64,000 nt of DNA from NCBI GenBank assembly GCA_005883215.1, contig VAYS01000006.1, forward strand, positions 27,387-91,386. The letters run 5' to 3'. This document shows, piece by piece, positions 35,353-43,518 of the stretch. Origin of the DNA: Actinomycetota bacterium (lineage in GTDB: Bacteria > Actinomycetota > Thermoleophilia > Solirubrobacterales > Solirubrobacteraceae). A program made the translations under genes and the position numbers. The notes below the pieces were generated by a model. It ran no database searches. It worked only from the letters and a program-made list of their open reading frames with translations, and was not told the DNA's origin. Position 1 is the stretch's first letter; each line of letters begins with the position of its first letter.

Positions 35353-37566
35353 ATGCGGCGGCGGGTCACCTTCTCGCGCAACCTCACGCTCTCGCTCTCG
35401 CGGACGTGCCGCTGCTATTGCAAGTATTGCGCGTTCGCCACGCACCGGCCCCACCTCTACGCGCCCGGGGAAGTGGAGGAGATCCTCGACGGCGCCGCCC
35501 GCCGCCGAGTCAAGGAGCTGCTGGTGCTCACCGGCGAGCGGCCCGAGCACAACCCGGAGGTGGCCGCCCGCTTGGCCGAGTACGGACACGAGGACTTCAC
35601 CTCCTACGTGGCCTGGGCGTGCGAGCGGGCGCTCGAGCGCGGGCTCCTGCCCCACACCAACCTGGGCGTGCTCGAGCGAGCCGACCTCGCCCGCCTGCGC
35701 GAGGTCACCGCCTCCCAGGGCCTGATGCTCGAGTCGATCTCCGAGCGCCTGATGGACACCGTCCACGCCGGCTCGCCGACCAAGCACCCCCGCGCGCGCC
35801 TGGCCACGATCGCCGCTGCGGGGGAACTGCGGATCCCGTTCACCAGCGGGATCCTGGTGGGCATCGGCGAGCGCGAGGATGAGCGCATGGCCTCGCTGGC
35901 GGCGCTGGCCGAGCTGCACCGTCGCCACGGCCACCTGCAGGAGGTGATCCTGCAGAACTTCGTCCCCCACCAGAGCTACTACGGTCGCGAGCCCGCCCAG
36001 ATCGCCGAGGCGGCGGCCCGCGAGTACTGGCGCACCGGGGTGGGAGAGCGCCCCGAACAAACGCTCCCCGACTGGGCGGGCCGGATCGAGATCTCGGACA
36101 TCAAGCGCCTGATCGCCGAGAGCCGACGGCTGATGCCCGACGTGGGGATCCAGATCCCGCCCAACCTGGCCGACTGGTGGCCCGAGCTGGTGTCCGCCGG
36201 AGGCACCGACCTCGGCGGGCTATCGGCCAACGGCGACCACATCTCCCCCGAGCACCCCTTCCCCTCGCCCACCCAGGCGAGAAAGCGCTTGGCCGAATCG
36301 GGCTTCGCCCTCACCGAGCGCCTGTGCGTCTACCCCCAGTACATCGACCAGGACTGGCTGGCCCAGGGGGTGCTGGACGTCGTCAAGCGCAGGTACTGGT
36401 CGTTCATCCCCCGCCGGGGCTCCGGGCGGCGCGAGGAGCGCGACATCGACCCCGGGCTGGCGCCGGCGGCGATCGAGCGCGGCCGCGAGGGCCAGGCGCT
36501 CTCGCTGGACGAGATGACCGCGCTGTTCGCCGAGCGTCGGCCGGAGGTGATCGAGGACATGCGCCGGGCCGCCGACGAGCTGCGCGCCGAGGTGGCGGGT
36601 GACCTCGTCACCTTCGTGGTCAACCGCAACATCAACGTGTCCAACATCTGCATCGTCGGGTGCGCCTTCTGCGGTTTCGGGCAGGGGCGGCGCTCACCCG
36701 ACGCCTACGAGCACGACCACGACGAGTTCGCCCGCCGCGTGCAGGAGGCGGTGGACTTCGGCGCCACCGAGATCTGCATGCAGTCGGGCATCCACCCCGA
36801 TTGGGGGCTCGAGGACTACGAGGGGTGGCTGCGCCTGGCCAAGGAGGTCGCCCCGCAGCTTCACCTGCACGCCTACTCGCCGATGGAGGTCGACCACATG
36901 TGCACCGCCTCGGGGCTGAGCCCGGCGGCGGTGTTCGCGCGCCTGGGGGAAGCCGGGCTGGGGTCGACGCCGGGTACCGCCGCCGAGGTGCTCCACGACG
37001 GCGTGCGCGAGCGCATCTCGCCGAACAAGCTTCCCGTCGCTCGCTGGCTGGAGATCATGGAGGCCTCGGCCGCCGCCGGCTTCTCCACCTCGGCCACGGT
37101 CATGTTCGGCCACATCGAGGAGCCGTGGGAGCTGGCCGAGCACATGCGGATCGTGCGCGAGCTGCAGGAGCGCACCGGGGCATTCAACGAGTTCGTGCCG
37201 CTGTCGTTCATCCCCTTTCACACCCTGCTCGGGCGCACGCACGGGATCGAGGAGATCTCGCGGGAGGAGAACCTCAAGCACACCGCGGCCTTCCGCCTGG
37301 CTCTAGGGCGAAGCGTGCGCAGCCTGCAGGCCTCGTGGGTGAAGATGGGCCTGGACGCCGCCACCGAGTCGCTGCGCTGGGGGGTAAACGACCTGGGGGG
37401 GACGCTGATGGAGGAATCGATCTCGCGCATGGCCGGCAGCTACCACGGCGTGATGCTCACGCCCGAGGACCTCGTGGGCGCCGCGCATCGCGCCGGGCGC
37501 CCGGCCGCCGAGCGCACCACGCTGTACGGGCTGCGGCGCCAGTTCGAGCAGCCGGTCGCGGCCTAG
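35353..37566 (+). CDS. fbiC: FO synthase FbiC (fused CofG-CofH)
   Basis: A 737-residue two-domain radical SAM enzyme that makes the F420 chromophore 7,8-didemethyl-8-hydroxy-5-deazariboflavin from a ribityl-uracil precursor and tyrosine. The N-terminal CofG half has CRCYCKYC (Cys19, 23, 26); the C-terminal CofH half has CIVGCAFC (Cys433, 437, 440). The fusion is the actinobacterial arrangement. The other F420 genes lie just downstream on the opposite strand. Confidence 0.97.
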   Translation: MRRRVTFSRNLTLSLSRTCRCYCKYCAFATHRPHLYAPGEVEEILDGAARRRVKELLVLTGERPEHNPEVAARLAEYGHEDFTSYVAWACERALERGLLPHTNLGVLERADLARLREVTASQGLMLESISERLMDTVHAGSPTKHPRARLATIAAAGELRIPFTSGILVGIGEREDERMASLAALAELHRRHGHLQEVILQNFVPHQSYYGREPAQIAEAAAREYWRTGVGERPEQTLPDWAGRIEISDIKRLIAESRRLMPDVGIQIPPNLADWWPELVSAGGTDLGGLSANGDHISPEHPFPSPTQARKRLAESGFALTERLCVYPQYIDQDWLAQGVLDVVKRRYWSFIPRRGSGRREERDIDPGLAPAAIERGREGQALSLDEMTALFAERRPEVIEDMRRAADELRAEVAGDLVTFVVNRNINVSNICIVGCAFCGFGQGRRSPDAYEHDHDEFARRVQEAVDFGATEICMQSGIHPDWGLEDYEGWLRLAKEVAPQLHLHAYSPMEVDHMCTASGLSPAAVFARLGEAGLGSTPGTAAEVLHDGVRERISPNKLPVARWLEIMEASAAAGFSTSATVMFGHIEEPWELAEHMRIVRELQERTGAFNEFVPLSFIPFHTLLGRTHGIEEISREENLKHTAAFRLALGRSVRSLQASWVKMGLDAATESLRWGVNDLGGTLMEESISRMAGSYHGVMLTPEDLVGAAHRAGRPAAERTTLYGLRRQFEQPVAA

Positions 37567-38024
37567 CTGGCCGGCACGTTCTGCACCCCGGCGCAGCGTT
37601 CGATCCGCTGCTCGGCGGCTTCGGTGTGTGCGAGCTCGGAGGTGAGGAGGACCTTGTGCCGAGCCAGGATCGTCTTGTAGGACGTCCCCTGCAGCGTGGT
37701 GGCCAGGTCGTGGTTGTAGGCGTCCTTGGCCTTGGACTCCTCGTCGAAGATCGAGACAAAGGCGATCGCGTTCTCGGCCGAGTATGGGGGGCGCTGCCAG
37801 ATGTCGATCTCGGCCGCGTGATGCTCGGAGTTGTCCGACGACCGATTGACGGTGACGTGAAACCCTGCCTTCTGCAGGCAGCCGCTGATCGGGTCAGGGG
37901 AGGGCGCTCCTCCACAGCCGAGCAGGGGCGCAGCCGACGCGAGCGGCACGAGGGTTAGCCGGCGCCAGCCCCGGGCGATGCTCAGGCACGCTCCTGCCGG
38001 GCCCACGCGGCGACGATAACGCAT
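37563..38024 (-). CDS. Hypothetical lipoprotein
   Basis: A 153-residue protein with a basic N-terminus (MRYRRRVGPAGACLSIARGWRRL) and a hydrophobic stretch ending in LLGCGG, a plausible lipobox. The mature part has two more Cys (SGCLQKAGF and IERCAGVQN), probably a disulfide. The stop overlaps the convergent fbiC stop. The function is unknown. Confidence 0.68.
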   Translation of the reverse strand: MRYRRRVGPAGACLSIARGWRRLTLVPLASAAPLLGCGGAPSPDPISGCLQKAGFHVTVNRSSDNSEHHAAEIDIWQRPPYSAENAIAFVSIFDEESKAKDAYNHDLATTLQGTSYKTILARHKVLLTSELAHTEAAEQRIERCAGVQNVPAS

Positions 38025-38074
38025 GCGGTGAGGGCGAAAGAGAGGGGAGTGCGCCGGACCGCAGAGGGTCGGCG

Positions 38075-38818
38075 CTAGCGAAACAGATCCTCGGCCGGCG
38101 GGCGCACGAGCGCGGCCGCGCCGGGGCCGTCGTCGGGAGCGACGTGGCGCTCCAGACCGGAGATGATCGCCGCCGGCTGGCGCGAGACCTTGTCGCGGGC
38201 CAGGTCGGCGGCCGCCGCCGCCTGGTCGGCCACCGCGATCCAGGTCGCGCGCAGCTCGCGCCCGTCGGCGTCCGGGCGCCCTCGCCAGTCCTCCAGCGGG
38301 GCCAGGCCGGCGCACCCGATCGCCACGTCGCACTGGCCGTGGCGCCAGGTGCGGCCGAAGCTGTCCGCGATCACCACCGCGGGGCGGCGGCCCGAGCGGC
38401 GGCCCAGCGCGGTGCGCAGCTCGCGCGCCGAGCCGTCGGGATCGTGGGGCAGCAGCACCAGGCGGTCCTCGGCGCCCGCGTTGGAGGCGTCCACGCCGGC
38501 GTTGGCACATACGAATCCCTGGCGGGTGCGTGAGATCAGCACGCCGCGCTCGGCGCGCAACAGCTCGATCGACTCGTCGAGCACCACCTGCACGGCCCGC
38601 GGGTCGTGCCCGTGCTCGGCCGCCAGGGCATTGGCGCGCGCGCCGGGGGAAACCGACGAGAGCTCGACCGTGCGGCCCTCGGCTTTGGAGACGGCCTTCT
38701 GGGAGACCACGACGACGTCGCCGTCCTCGGGCGACCCGCCCGCCTCGAGGATCAGCCTCGCCAGGTCGTCGCCGGCGGTGATCTCCGGCAGCCCCGACAC
38801 GGGGCGGACCACGATCAC
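38075..38818 (-). CDS. cofE: Coenzyme F420-0:L-glutamate ligase CofE
   Basis: A 247-residue enzyme adding glutamate to F420-0 with GTP. Visible features are the N-terminal VIVVRPVSGLPEITAGDDLA, VVVVSQKAVSKAEG and the active-site stretch IADSFGRTWRHGQCDVAIGCAG. The GTG at 38818 gives the family-typical N-terminus. It is the short CofE form; the C-terminal nitroreductase domain found in mycobacterial FbiB is absent. It lies 19 bases after cofC in the same operon. Confidence 0.93.
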   Translation of the reverse strand: MIVVRPVSGLPEITAGDDLARLILEAGGSPEDGDVVVVSQKAVSKAEGRTVELSSVSPGARANALAAEHGHDPRAVQVVLDESIELLRAERGVLISRTRQGFVCANAGVDASNAGAEDRLVLLPHDPDGSARELRTALGRRSGRRPAVVIADSFGRTWRHGQCDVAIGCAGLAPLEDWRGRPDADGRELRATWIAVADQAAAAADLARDKVSRQPAAIISGLERHVAPDDGPGAAALVRPPAEDLFR

Positions 38819-38837
38819 GTGCGCAAACAGGTCGGCG

Positions 38838-39515
38838 TCACGATCCCACCCGCGACGGGCTGGGGGCGTGGCCGGCGAGCAGACCGCGGGTGCGCGGGGC
38901 CACGGCGGGGTCCTCGGCCAGCGCCGCCCCGAGCGCCTCGAGGTCTGCGGCGGTGTCCACGTCGTGCAGCAGCGGCCACGGACGGCGCACCACCCAGGCG
39001 GCGCCCACCGCGCGCGCGGCGTCGCGGTGGCGGTCAAACGAGCCCGGGCCAAAGCTCGATTCGATCACCGCGGGGGGCGCGAGCAGCAGGGCGTTGGTGC
39101 CCGTGCCGTGGCGGTCGGGGACGCAGACCACGCTGGGGGCGTCCGCCGGCGCCGCGGCGAGCAGCTCGTCGATGTCGGCGGGGCGAAGGGCGGGGCAGTC
39201 CCCGGGCACCAGCAGGACCCGGCGGGCCCCGGCCTCCAACGCGCGTCGCACGCCCTGCGCGGCGGCCGGATTGTGGCCGGGTGCCCGGGGGTCGGACACC
39301 GCCTCGGCGCCGGCGGCGAGGGCGAGCTCCCGGGCCCGAGGATCCACCGTGACGACCAGGACGTGCTCGACGCCAGCGCACCGAATCAGGGCCTCGAGCA
39401 CGTCGGACACCATCGCCTCGGCCAGCAGCCGGCGGCGCTCGATCGAGAGGGCGGGCGCCAGGCGCCGCTTGGCCTCCTCGAAGCGCTTGATCGGCAGGAC
39501 CGCGGCGGTGGGCAT
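38838..39515 (-). CDS. cofC: 2-phospho-L-lactate / phosphoenolpyruvate guanylyltransferase CofC (FbiD)
   Basis: A 225-residue nucleotidyltransferase that activates phospholactate or PEP for F420 synthesis. Features are the N-terminal LPIKRFEEAKRRLAP, VVTVDPRARELA, LVPGDCPAL and DRHGTGTNALLL. The ATG at 39515 follows the cofD stop by 32 bases. In actinobacteria the natural substrate is often PEP, giving dehydro-F420-0; the sequence cannot decide this here. Confidence 0.93.
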   Translation of the reverse strand: MPTAAVLPIKRFEEAKRRLAPALSIERRRLLAEAMVSDVLEALIRCAGVEHVLVVTVDPRARELALAAGAEAVSDPRAPGHNPAAAQGVRRALEAGARRVLLVPGDCPALRPADIDELLAAAPADAPSVVCVPDRHGTGTNALLLAPPAVIESSFGPGSFDRHRDAARAVGAAWVVRRPWPLLHDVDTAADLEALGAALAEDPAVAPRTRGLLAGHAPSPSRVGS

Positions 39516-39547
39516 CCGGCTCAGAAGGTACTGCCCGGCGCCCGGCG

Positions 39548-40489
39548 CTATCCGGCCAGTCCCTCGGCGAAGTCCAGCGTCGCCTGGGCCAGGGCGCGGC
39601 GCCCGGCGGCGTCGGCCATCAGCGTCTCGGTGCGCAGGCAGGGCAGGTCGGGCACCGGCTCGTCGGCGACGATCGCGTCGATCACGCCGGCGTACAGGCG
39701 GGCGACGCCCTCGGCGCTGAGCGGCTGTCCCGCCCAGCGCATGAACTCTTCGGTTGGACCCTTGAGCACGCGCCCGCCCACGATCGGGCTGACCGCCACG
39801 ACGGGAGCGGCGGCGTCCGACAGCGCCTCTCGCATCCCGGGCACGGCGAGGATCGGGCCGATCGAGATGACGGGGTTAGACGGGCCGATCACGATCGTGC
39901 GCGCGCGGGCCAGGGCGTCGAGGACCTCGGCCGTGGGGCGCGCCTGGGGGCCACCCTCGAAGTGCACCTCCTGGATCGGACCCTGGCCGCGGCGGCGGAT
40001 CAGGAACTCCTGCAGGCCCAGCCAACCGTCGTCGGGGACCCGAACGCGGGTGCGCACGCGCCCATCGGTCATCGGCAGCACCCGCGCGGCGACGCCCAGC
40101 GCCCCCGCCAGCTCGGCGGTGGCCTCGGTCAGTCGCGCGCCCTCGCTCAGGCGGCGGGCCCGGCGGATGCCGACGGCGAGGTCGCGGTCGCCGAGTGAAA
40201 ACCAGACGTCGTCGCGCTGCTCGCGCAGGCCGTCCATGACCGCGAAGGTGTCGCCGCGCAGTCCCCAGCCGCGCTCGTCGATGCGGTCGGCCAGCCAGAA
40301 GCAGACCAAGTCGGGATCGGGGCTCACGTGGGCGCCGTAGATCTCGAGGTCATCGCCGGTGTTGGCCACCACGGTCAGGTCGGGGCCGACGACGTCCAGC
40401 ATCCCGCGGGCCAGGCGGGCGCCCCCGGTTCCGCCGGCGAGCACGACCACCGGTCGGTTCGCGCCGCCGGCCGAGACGGGGCCGCTCAC
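39548..40489 (-). CDS. cofD: 2-phospho-L-lactate transferase CofD (FbiA)
   Basis: A 313-residue transferase joining the phospholactyl/PEP moiety to FO. Features are the N-terminal LAGGTGGARLARGM, VANTGDDLEIYGAHVSPDPD, RRARRLSEGARLTE and the conserved GPSNPVISIGPIL near residue 190. The GTG overlaps the upstream npdG stop (GTGA), so translation is coupled. With fbiC, cofC and cofE it completes F420-1 synthesis in this window. Confidence 0.95.
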   Translation of the reverse strand: MSGPVSAGGANRPVVVLAGGTGGARLARGMLDVVGPDLTVVANTGDDLEIYGAHVSPDPDLVCFWLADRIDERGWGLRGDTFAVMDGLREQRDDVWFSLGDRDLAVGIRRARRLSEGARLTEATAELAGALGVAARVLPMTDGRVRTRVRVPDDGWLGLQEFLIRRRGQGPIQEVHFEGGPQARPTAEVLDALARARTIVIGPSNPVISIGPILAVPGMREALSDAAAPVVAVSPIVGGRVLKGPTEEFMRWAGQPLSAEGVARLYAGVIDAIVADEPVPDLPCLRTETLMADAAGRRALAQATLDFAEGLAG

Positions 40490-40977
40490 CAGCGGTCTTC
40501 GGGCAGGCCGGTTATGCGCACGCCCGCCTGGGCCTTGTGGCGAGCGTTGATGGAGATCATCAGGGCGGTCAGCGACTCGGTGATCCGGGCCATCTCCAGG
40601 CGACCGGCGTCGACGCAGCGCAGGCCGGGGACCCGCTCGATGAGCTCGGCCGCCTCGCGCTTGTCCTCGCGCCGATCGCCGCACACCAGGACGTCCTCGT
40701 CGAGCTCGTGGGCCAGATCCCCCAGCGAGGCGGCGCTCACCGTGTGCAGGGCCGAGACCACGCGCACGCCCTCGGGCGCCATCTCCTGGGCCTGCTGGGC
40801 GGCCGAGCCCTGCCACACGCCGAGGGTGCGCGTGGCGCGGCCGCCGACGGCAGCGGCGAGCGGGACGGTGGAGCCGATCACGATCGGCACGCCGGCGGCG
40901 GCCAGGCGCACGGCGAGCCCGTAGCCAAGCGCCCCCGAGGCGCCGATGATCGACACGGGTCCTGGGGCCGGCGCCAC
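40486..40977 (-). CDS. NpdG-like F420-dependent NADP reductase, internally shortened
   Basis: A 163-residue relative of F420H2:NADP oxidoreductase (NpdG, normally about 220). The start (SIIGASGALGYGLAVRLAAAGVPIVIGS) is the usual dinucleotide-binding fold, and the end (GSAAQQAQE, HTVSAASL, DEDVLVCGDRREDK, GVRITG) is the usual C-terminal part. Between VIGS (residue 36) and TVPL about 60 residues of the Rossmann domain appear to be missing in frame. It heads the cofD-cofC-cofE operon. It may be inactive or may have lost cofactor binding. Confidence 0.8.
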   Translation of the reverse strand: MAPAPGPVSIIGASGALGYGLAVRLAAAGVPIVIGSTVPLAAAVGGRATRTLGVWQGSAAQQAQEMAPEGVRVVSALHTVSAASLGDLAHELDEDVLVCGDRREDKREAAELIERVPGLRCVDAGRLEMARITESLTALMISINARHKAQAGVRITGLPEDRW

Positions 40978-41002
40978 GGCCGGCGAGTATACGGTTCACC
41001 GA

Positions 41003-41524
41003 ATGAGCGAAAGGGATCGCAGCGGCGCCGATAGCCAGGCGGTCAGCGTCAGCTCCCTGGGGACGATCGAGGACGTGGCGCGACCGGCGCAGGCCACCTT
41101 GGCGCCGGGCCTGGAGGGCGCGTTCGAGTTTGAGGTGGCCGGCCAGCTGCTCACCGACGTGGGCGGGACGATCAAGGTGCGCGTGCTCTCCACGCCGGGG
41201 ATGGTCGGCGTGATCGAGCGGACCTGCGCGGTGCTGGCGCTCGGCAATCTGCCCGAGGGCAAGGCGACGGTGGGCTTTGAGATCTGCGTCAAGCACGTCG
41301 CCGCCTCGCTGGAGGGCGCCCGCTGCGTGGTGCAGGCGCGGCTGCGAGAGATGATCGAGGAGCGCAAGCTGCGGTTCGACGTCGAGGTGCGCGAGCTCGC
41401 CGGCCCCGGCGGCCCGGCGGAGGGCTCGGCCGGGGAGGGCGAGGGGGGACGCACGATCGGCGTGGGGACGCACGAGCGGCGGGTCATCGACGTCGCCGCC
41501 CACGCGGGCGCCGCCGGAGGCTGA
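41003..41524 (+). CDS. FlK-like acyl-CoA thioesterase
   Basis: A 173-residue hot-dog-fold protein. The block STPGMVGVIERTC, VGFEICVKHVAA and the C-terminal IGVGTHERRVID match the fluoroacetyl-CoA-specific thioesterase (FlK) family and relatives. The N-terminal Ser/Ala-rich 30 residues are outside the fold. The ATG at 41003 lies 25 bases from the divergent npdG-like start, so a leaderless message is possible. Most members outside fluoroacetate producers have unknown acyl-CoA substrates, so hydrolysis of a short-chain acyl-CoA is the safest reading. Confidence 0.8.
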   Translation: MSERDRSGADSQAVSVSSLGTIEDVARPAQATLAPGLEGAFEFEVAGQLLTDVGGTIKVRVLSTPGMVGVIERTCAVLALGNLPEGKATVGFEICVKHVAASLEGARCVVQARLREMIEERKLRFDVEVRELAGPGGPAEGSAGEGEGGRTIGVGTHERRVIDVAAHAGAAGG

Positions 41525-41610
41525 GCGCTCGGCCTCCGCCCACCGGGTCCCCGCGGCCCCGCGGGCGTCGGGAATGACGACGCGCGCGAGCGCGTCCTTA
41601 ATATCGAGAC

Positions 41611-42555
41611 ATGAGCGCAGCGGCGAGGAGCAGCTCCGACCTTCCCGGCGCCGTGCGCCTGCGCGAGGTCGGGCCGCGCGACGGCTTTCAGAACGAGCCC
41701 GAGGTGATCCCCACCGGCGAGAAGGTGGCGCTGATCGACATGCTCGCCCGCACGGGGCTTCGCCGCCTGGAGGTCACCAGCTTCGTGCGCGCCGACGTGA
41801 TCCCCCAGCTGGCCGACGCCGCCGAGGTGATCGACGCGATCGACGTGCCCGAAGACGTGGCGATCGGCGTCCTCATCCCCAACGAGCGCGGGCTGCAAGC
41901 GGCTCTGGCCCACCGCGAGCGCTTCCAGGAGATCAACGTCTTCCTGTCGGCCAGCGAGTCGCACAATCGAGCCAACGTCAACCGGTCGGTGGAGGAGTCG
42001 CTGTCCGGGCTCGAGCGCGTCCTCGCCCGCGCCGGCGAAGAGGGCCTGCGTTGTGAGGGCGTGATCTCTGTGGCCTTCGGCTGTCCGTATGAGGGGTACG
42101 TGGCGCCCGAGCGGGTGTTCGCCATCGCCTCGCGGCTCGCCGCGGCCGGGGCGGTCGAGGTCGCCTTCGGAGACACGACGGGGATGGCCAATCCGCGCCA
42201 GGTGGGGGAGTTCTTCCTGGCCGCGCGCGAAGCGCTAGGCGAGGAGGTCGAGCTGACGGCGCACTTTCACAACACGCGCGGGCAGGGCCTGGCCAACGTC
42301 CTGGCCGCGCTGGAAACGGGGGTGGACTCGTTCGAGTCGAGCTTCGGCGAGCTCGGCGGCTGCCCGGTGCCGGCCGGGGCGACCGGCAACATCGCCACCG
42401 AGGACCTCGTCTCGATGCTGCACGAGATGGGCATCGAGACCGGCGTCGACCTGGCGGCGCTGCTCGAGTGCGCGCGCGGCGTGCGCGGGGTGCTCGGGCG
42501 CCCGCTGGGCAGCCACACGCTGGTGGCCGGCCCGGTGGACTGGCACCGCGCCTAG
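41611..42555 (+). CDS. mvaB: Hydroxymethylglutaryl-CoA lyase
   Basis: A 314-residue HMGL/DRE-TIM-type lyase that splits HMG-CoA into acetyl-CoA and acetoacetate, the last step of leucine degradation. Key motifs are REVGPRDGFQNE, AFGCPYEGYV, AHFHNTRGQGLAN and GGCPVPAGATGNIATEDLV, the last containing the active-site Cys of the family. The ATG at 41611 starts just before the barrel. It stands near a carboxyltransferase and crotonases that could provide the preceding steps. Confidence 0.93.
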   Translation: MSAAARSSSDLPGAVRLREVGPRDGFQNEPEVIPTGEKVALIDMLARTGLRRLEVTSFVRADVIPQLADAAEVIDAIDVPEDVAIGVLIPNERGLQAALAHRERFQEINVFLSASESHNRANVNRSVEESLSGLERVLARAGEEGLRCEGVISVAFGCPYEGYVAPERVFAIASRLAAAGAVEVAFGDTTGMANPRQVGEFFLAAREALGEEVELTAHFHNTRGQGLANVLAALETGVDSFESSFGELGGCPVPAGATGNIATEDLVSMLHEMGIETGVDLAALLECARGVRGVLGRPLGSHTLVAGPVDWHRA

Positions 42556-42568
42556 CGGTGAGCCCCGG

Positions 42569-43348
42569 CTAGCGCCCGGAGAACGCGGGGGGGCGGCGCT
42601 CGGCGAAAGCCCGGGCCCCTTCGGCGTAGTCCTCGGTGCGCGCGCACAGCTCCTGGGCGGCGACCTCCTGCTCGAGGGTGGCCGCCAGCGCCGGCTTGGC
42701 CGCCGCGTCGATCACCCGCTTGGCGTGGCCCACGGCCACCGGGGCGCAGGCGAGCAGGTCCCCGACCAGCGCCTCGGTGCTCGCCTCGAGCTCCTCGGGC
42801 GGGCACACGCGGTTGACCAGCCCGATGCGCTCGGCCTCGGTGCCGTCGATCAGGCGGCCGGTCATGACCAGCTCCTTGGCTCGGCCGGTCCCGACGATGC
42901 TCGGCAGACGAGAGCATCCGCCCACGTCGGGGATCAGCCCCACGCGCGTCTCGGGCAGGCCGATGAGGGCGTCGGCGGCCATCACCCGCAGGTCGCAGGC
43001 CAGCGCGAGCTCGAGCGCTCCGCCGATGCAGCCGCCCTGGATTCGGGCCACGGTGGGCTTGGTCATCTCCTCGCACAGGTTCCAGGCGGCGAGCACCCCG
43101 GAACGAAACTCGCGCAGGCGCTCGGGGTGCTCGGCGAGCGCGCCCAGGTCGCCGAAGTCCATGCCTGCCGAGAACATCGGCCCCTCCCCGCCCAACACCA
43201 CGCACAGCACGTCGGGGTCGTGGGCGGCCTCGGCCAACGCCTCGCCCACGCCGCGGACCAGCTCCTCGTTCATGGCGTTTCGCTTCTCGGGCCGGTTCAT
43301 CATCACGTGGCGGACCGGCCCCCGGTCCTCGCATTGCACGATGCTCAT
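42569..43348 (-). CDS. Enoyl-CoA hydratase/isomerase family protein
   Basis: A 259-residue crotonase-superfamily enzyme. The core includes MMNRPEKRNAMN, PMFSAGMDFGDL (oxyanion hole), GGCIGGALELALACDLR and GLPETRVGLIPDVGG. A Glu is present in PETRVG, and an Asp sits at the second catalytic position (PDVGG), more like an isomerase or dehalogenase-type member. It is convergent with the HMG-CoA lyase gene and divergent from the 3-hydroxybutyryl-CoA dehydrogenase gene. A role in acyl-CoA breakdown is likely. Confidence 0.88.
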   Translation of the reverse strand: MSIVQCEDRGPVRHVMMNRPEKRNAMNEELVRGVGEALAEAAHDPDVLCVVLGGEGPMFSAGMDFGDLGALAEHPERLREFRSGVLAAWNLCEEMTKPTVARIQGGCIGGALELALACDLRVMAADALIGLPETRVGLIPDVGGCSRLPSIVGTGRAKELVMTGRLIDGTEAERIGLVNRVCPPEELEASTEALVGDLLACAPVAVGHAKRVIDAAAKPALAATLEQEVAAQELCARTEDYAEGARAFAERRPPAFSGR

Positions 43349-43384
43349 GGCCGAGACCCTACGCCATGTCCACCCCCGCTCGGC

Positions 43385-43440
43385 GCGGACCCGGCGCTGC
43401 CAGGACGCGGACCCGGCGCCGCCAGGACGCGGACCCCGGC
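43385..43440. repeat. 22-bp tandem repeat in a divergent promoter region
   Basis: Two full copies of a 22-base unit (GCGGACCCGGCGCYGCCAG followed by GAC) at 43385-43406 and 43407-43428 differ at one base. A partial third copy follows to 43440. They lie between the starts of the crotonase and 3-hydroxybutyryl-CoA dehydrogenase genes. A loosely similar stretch occurs at 56820-56870. Confidence 0.7.
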
Positions 43441-43518
43441 GCCGGCCCCGTACTAGGCTGCCGGGCCCAGCGGGCGGTCGAAAGCCTGCGCCCAAAAGCA
43501 AAGCGACACGGAGGCTCC

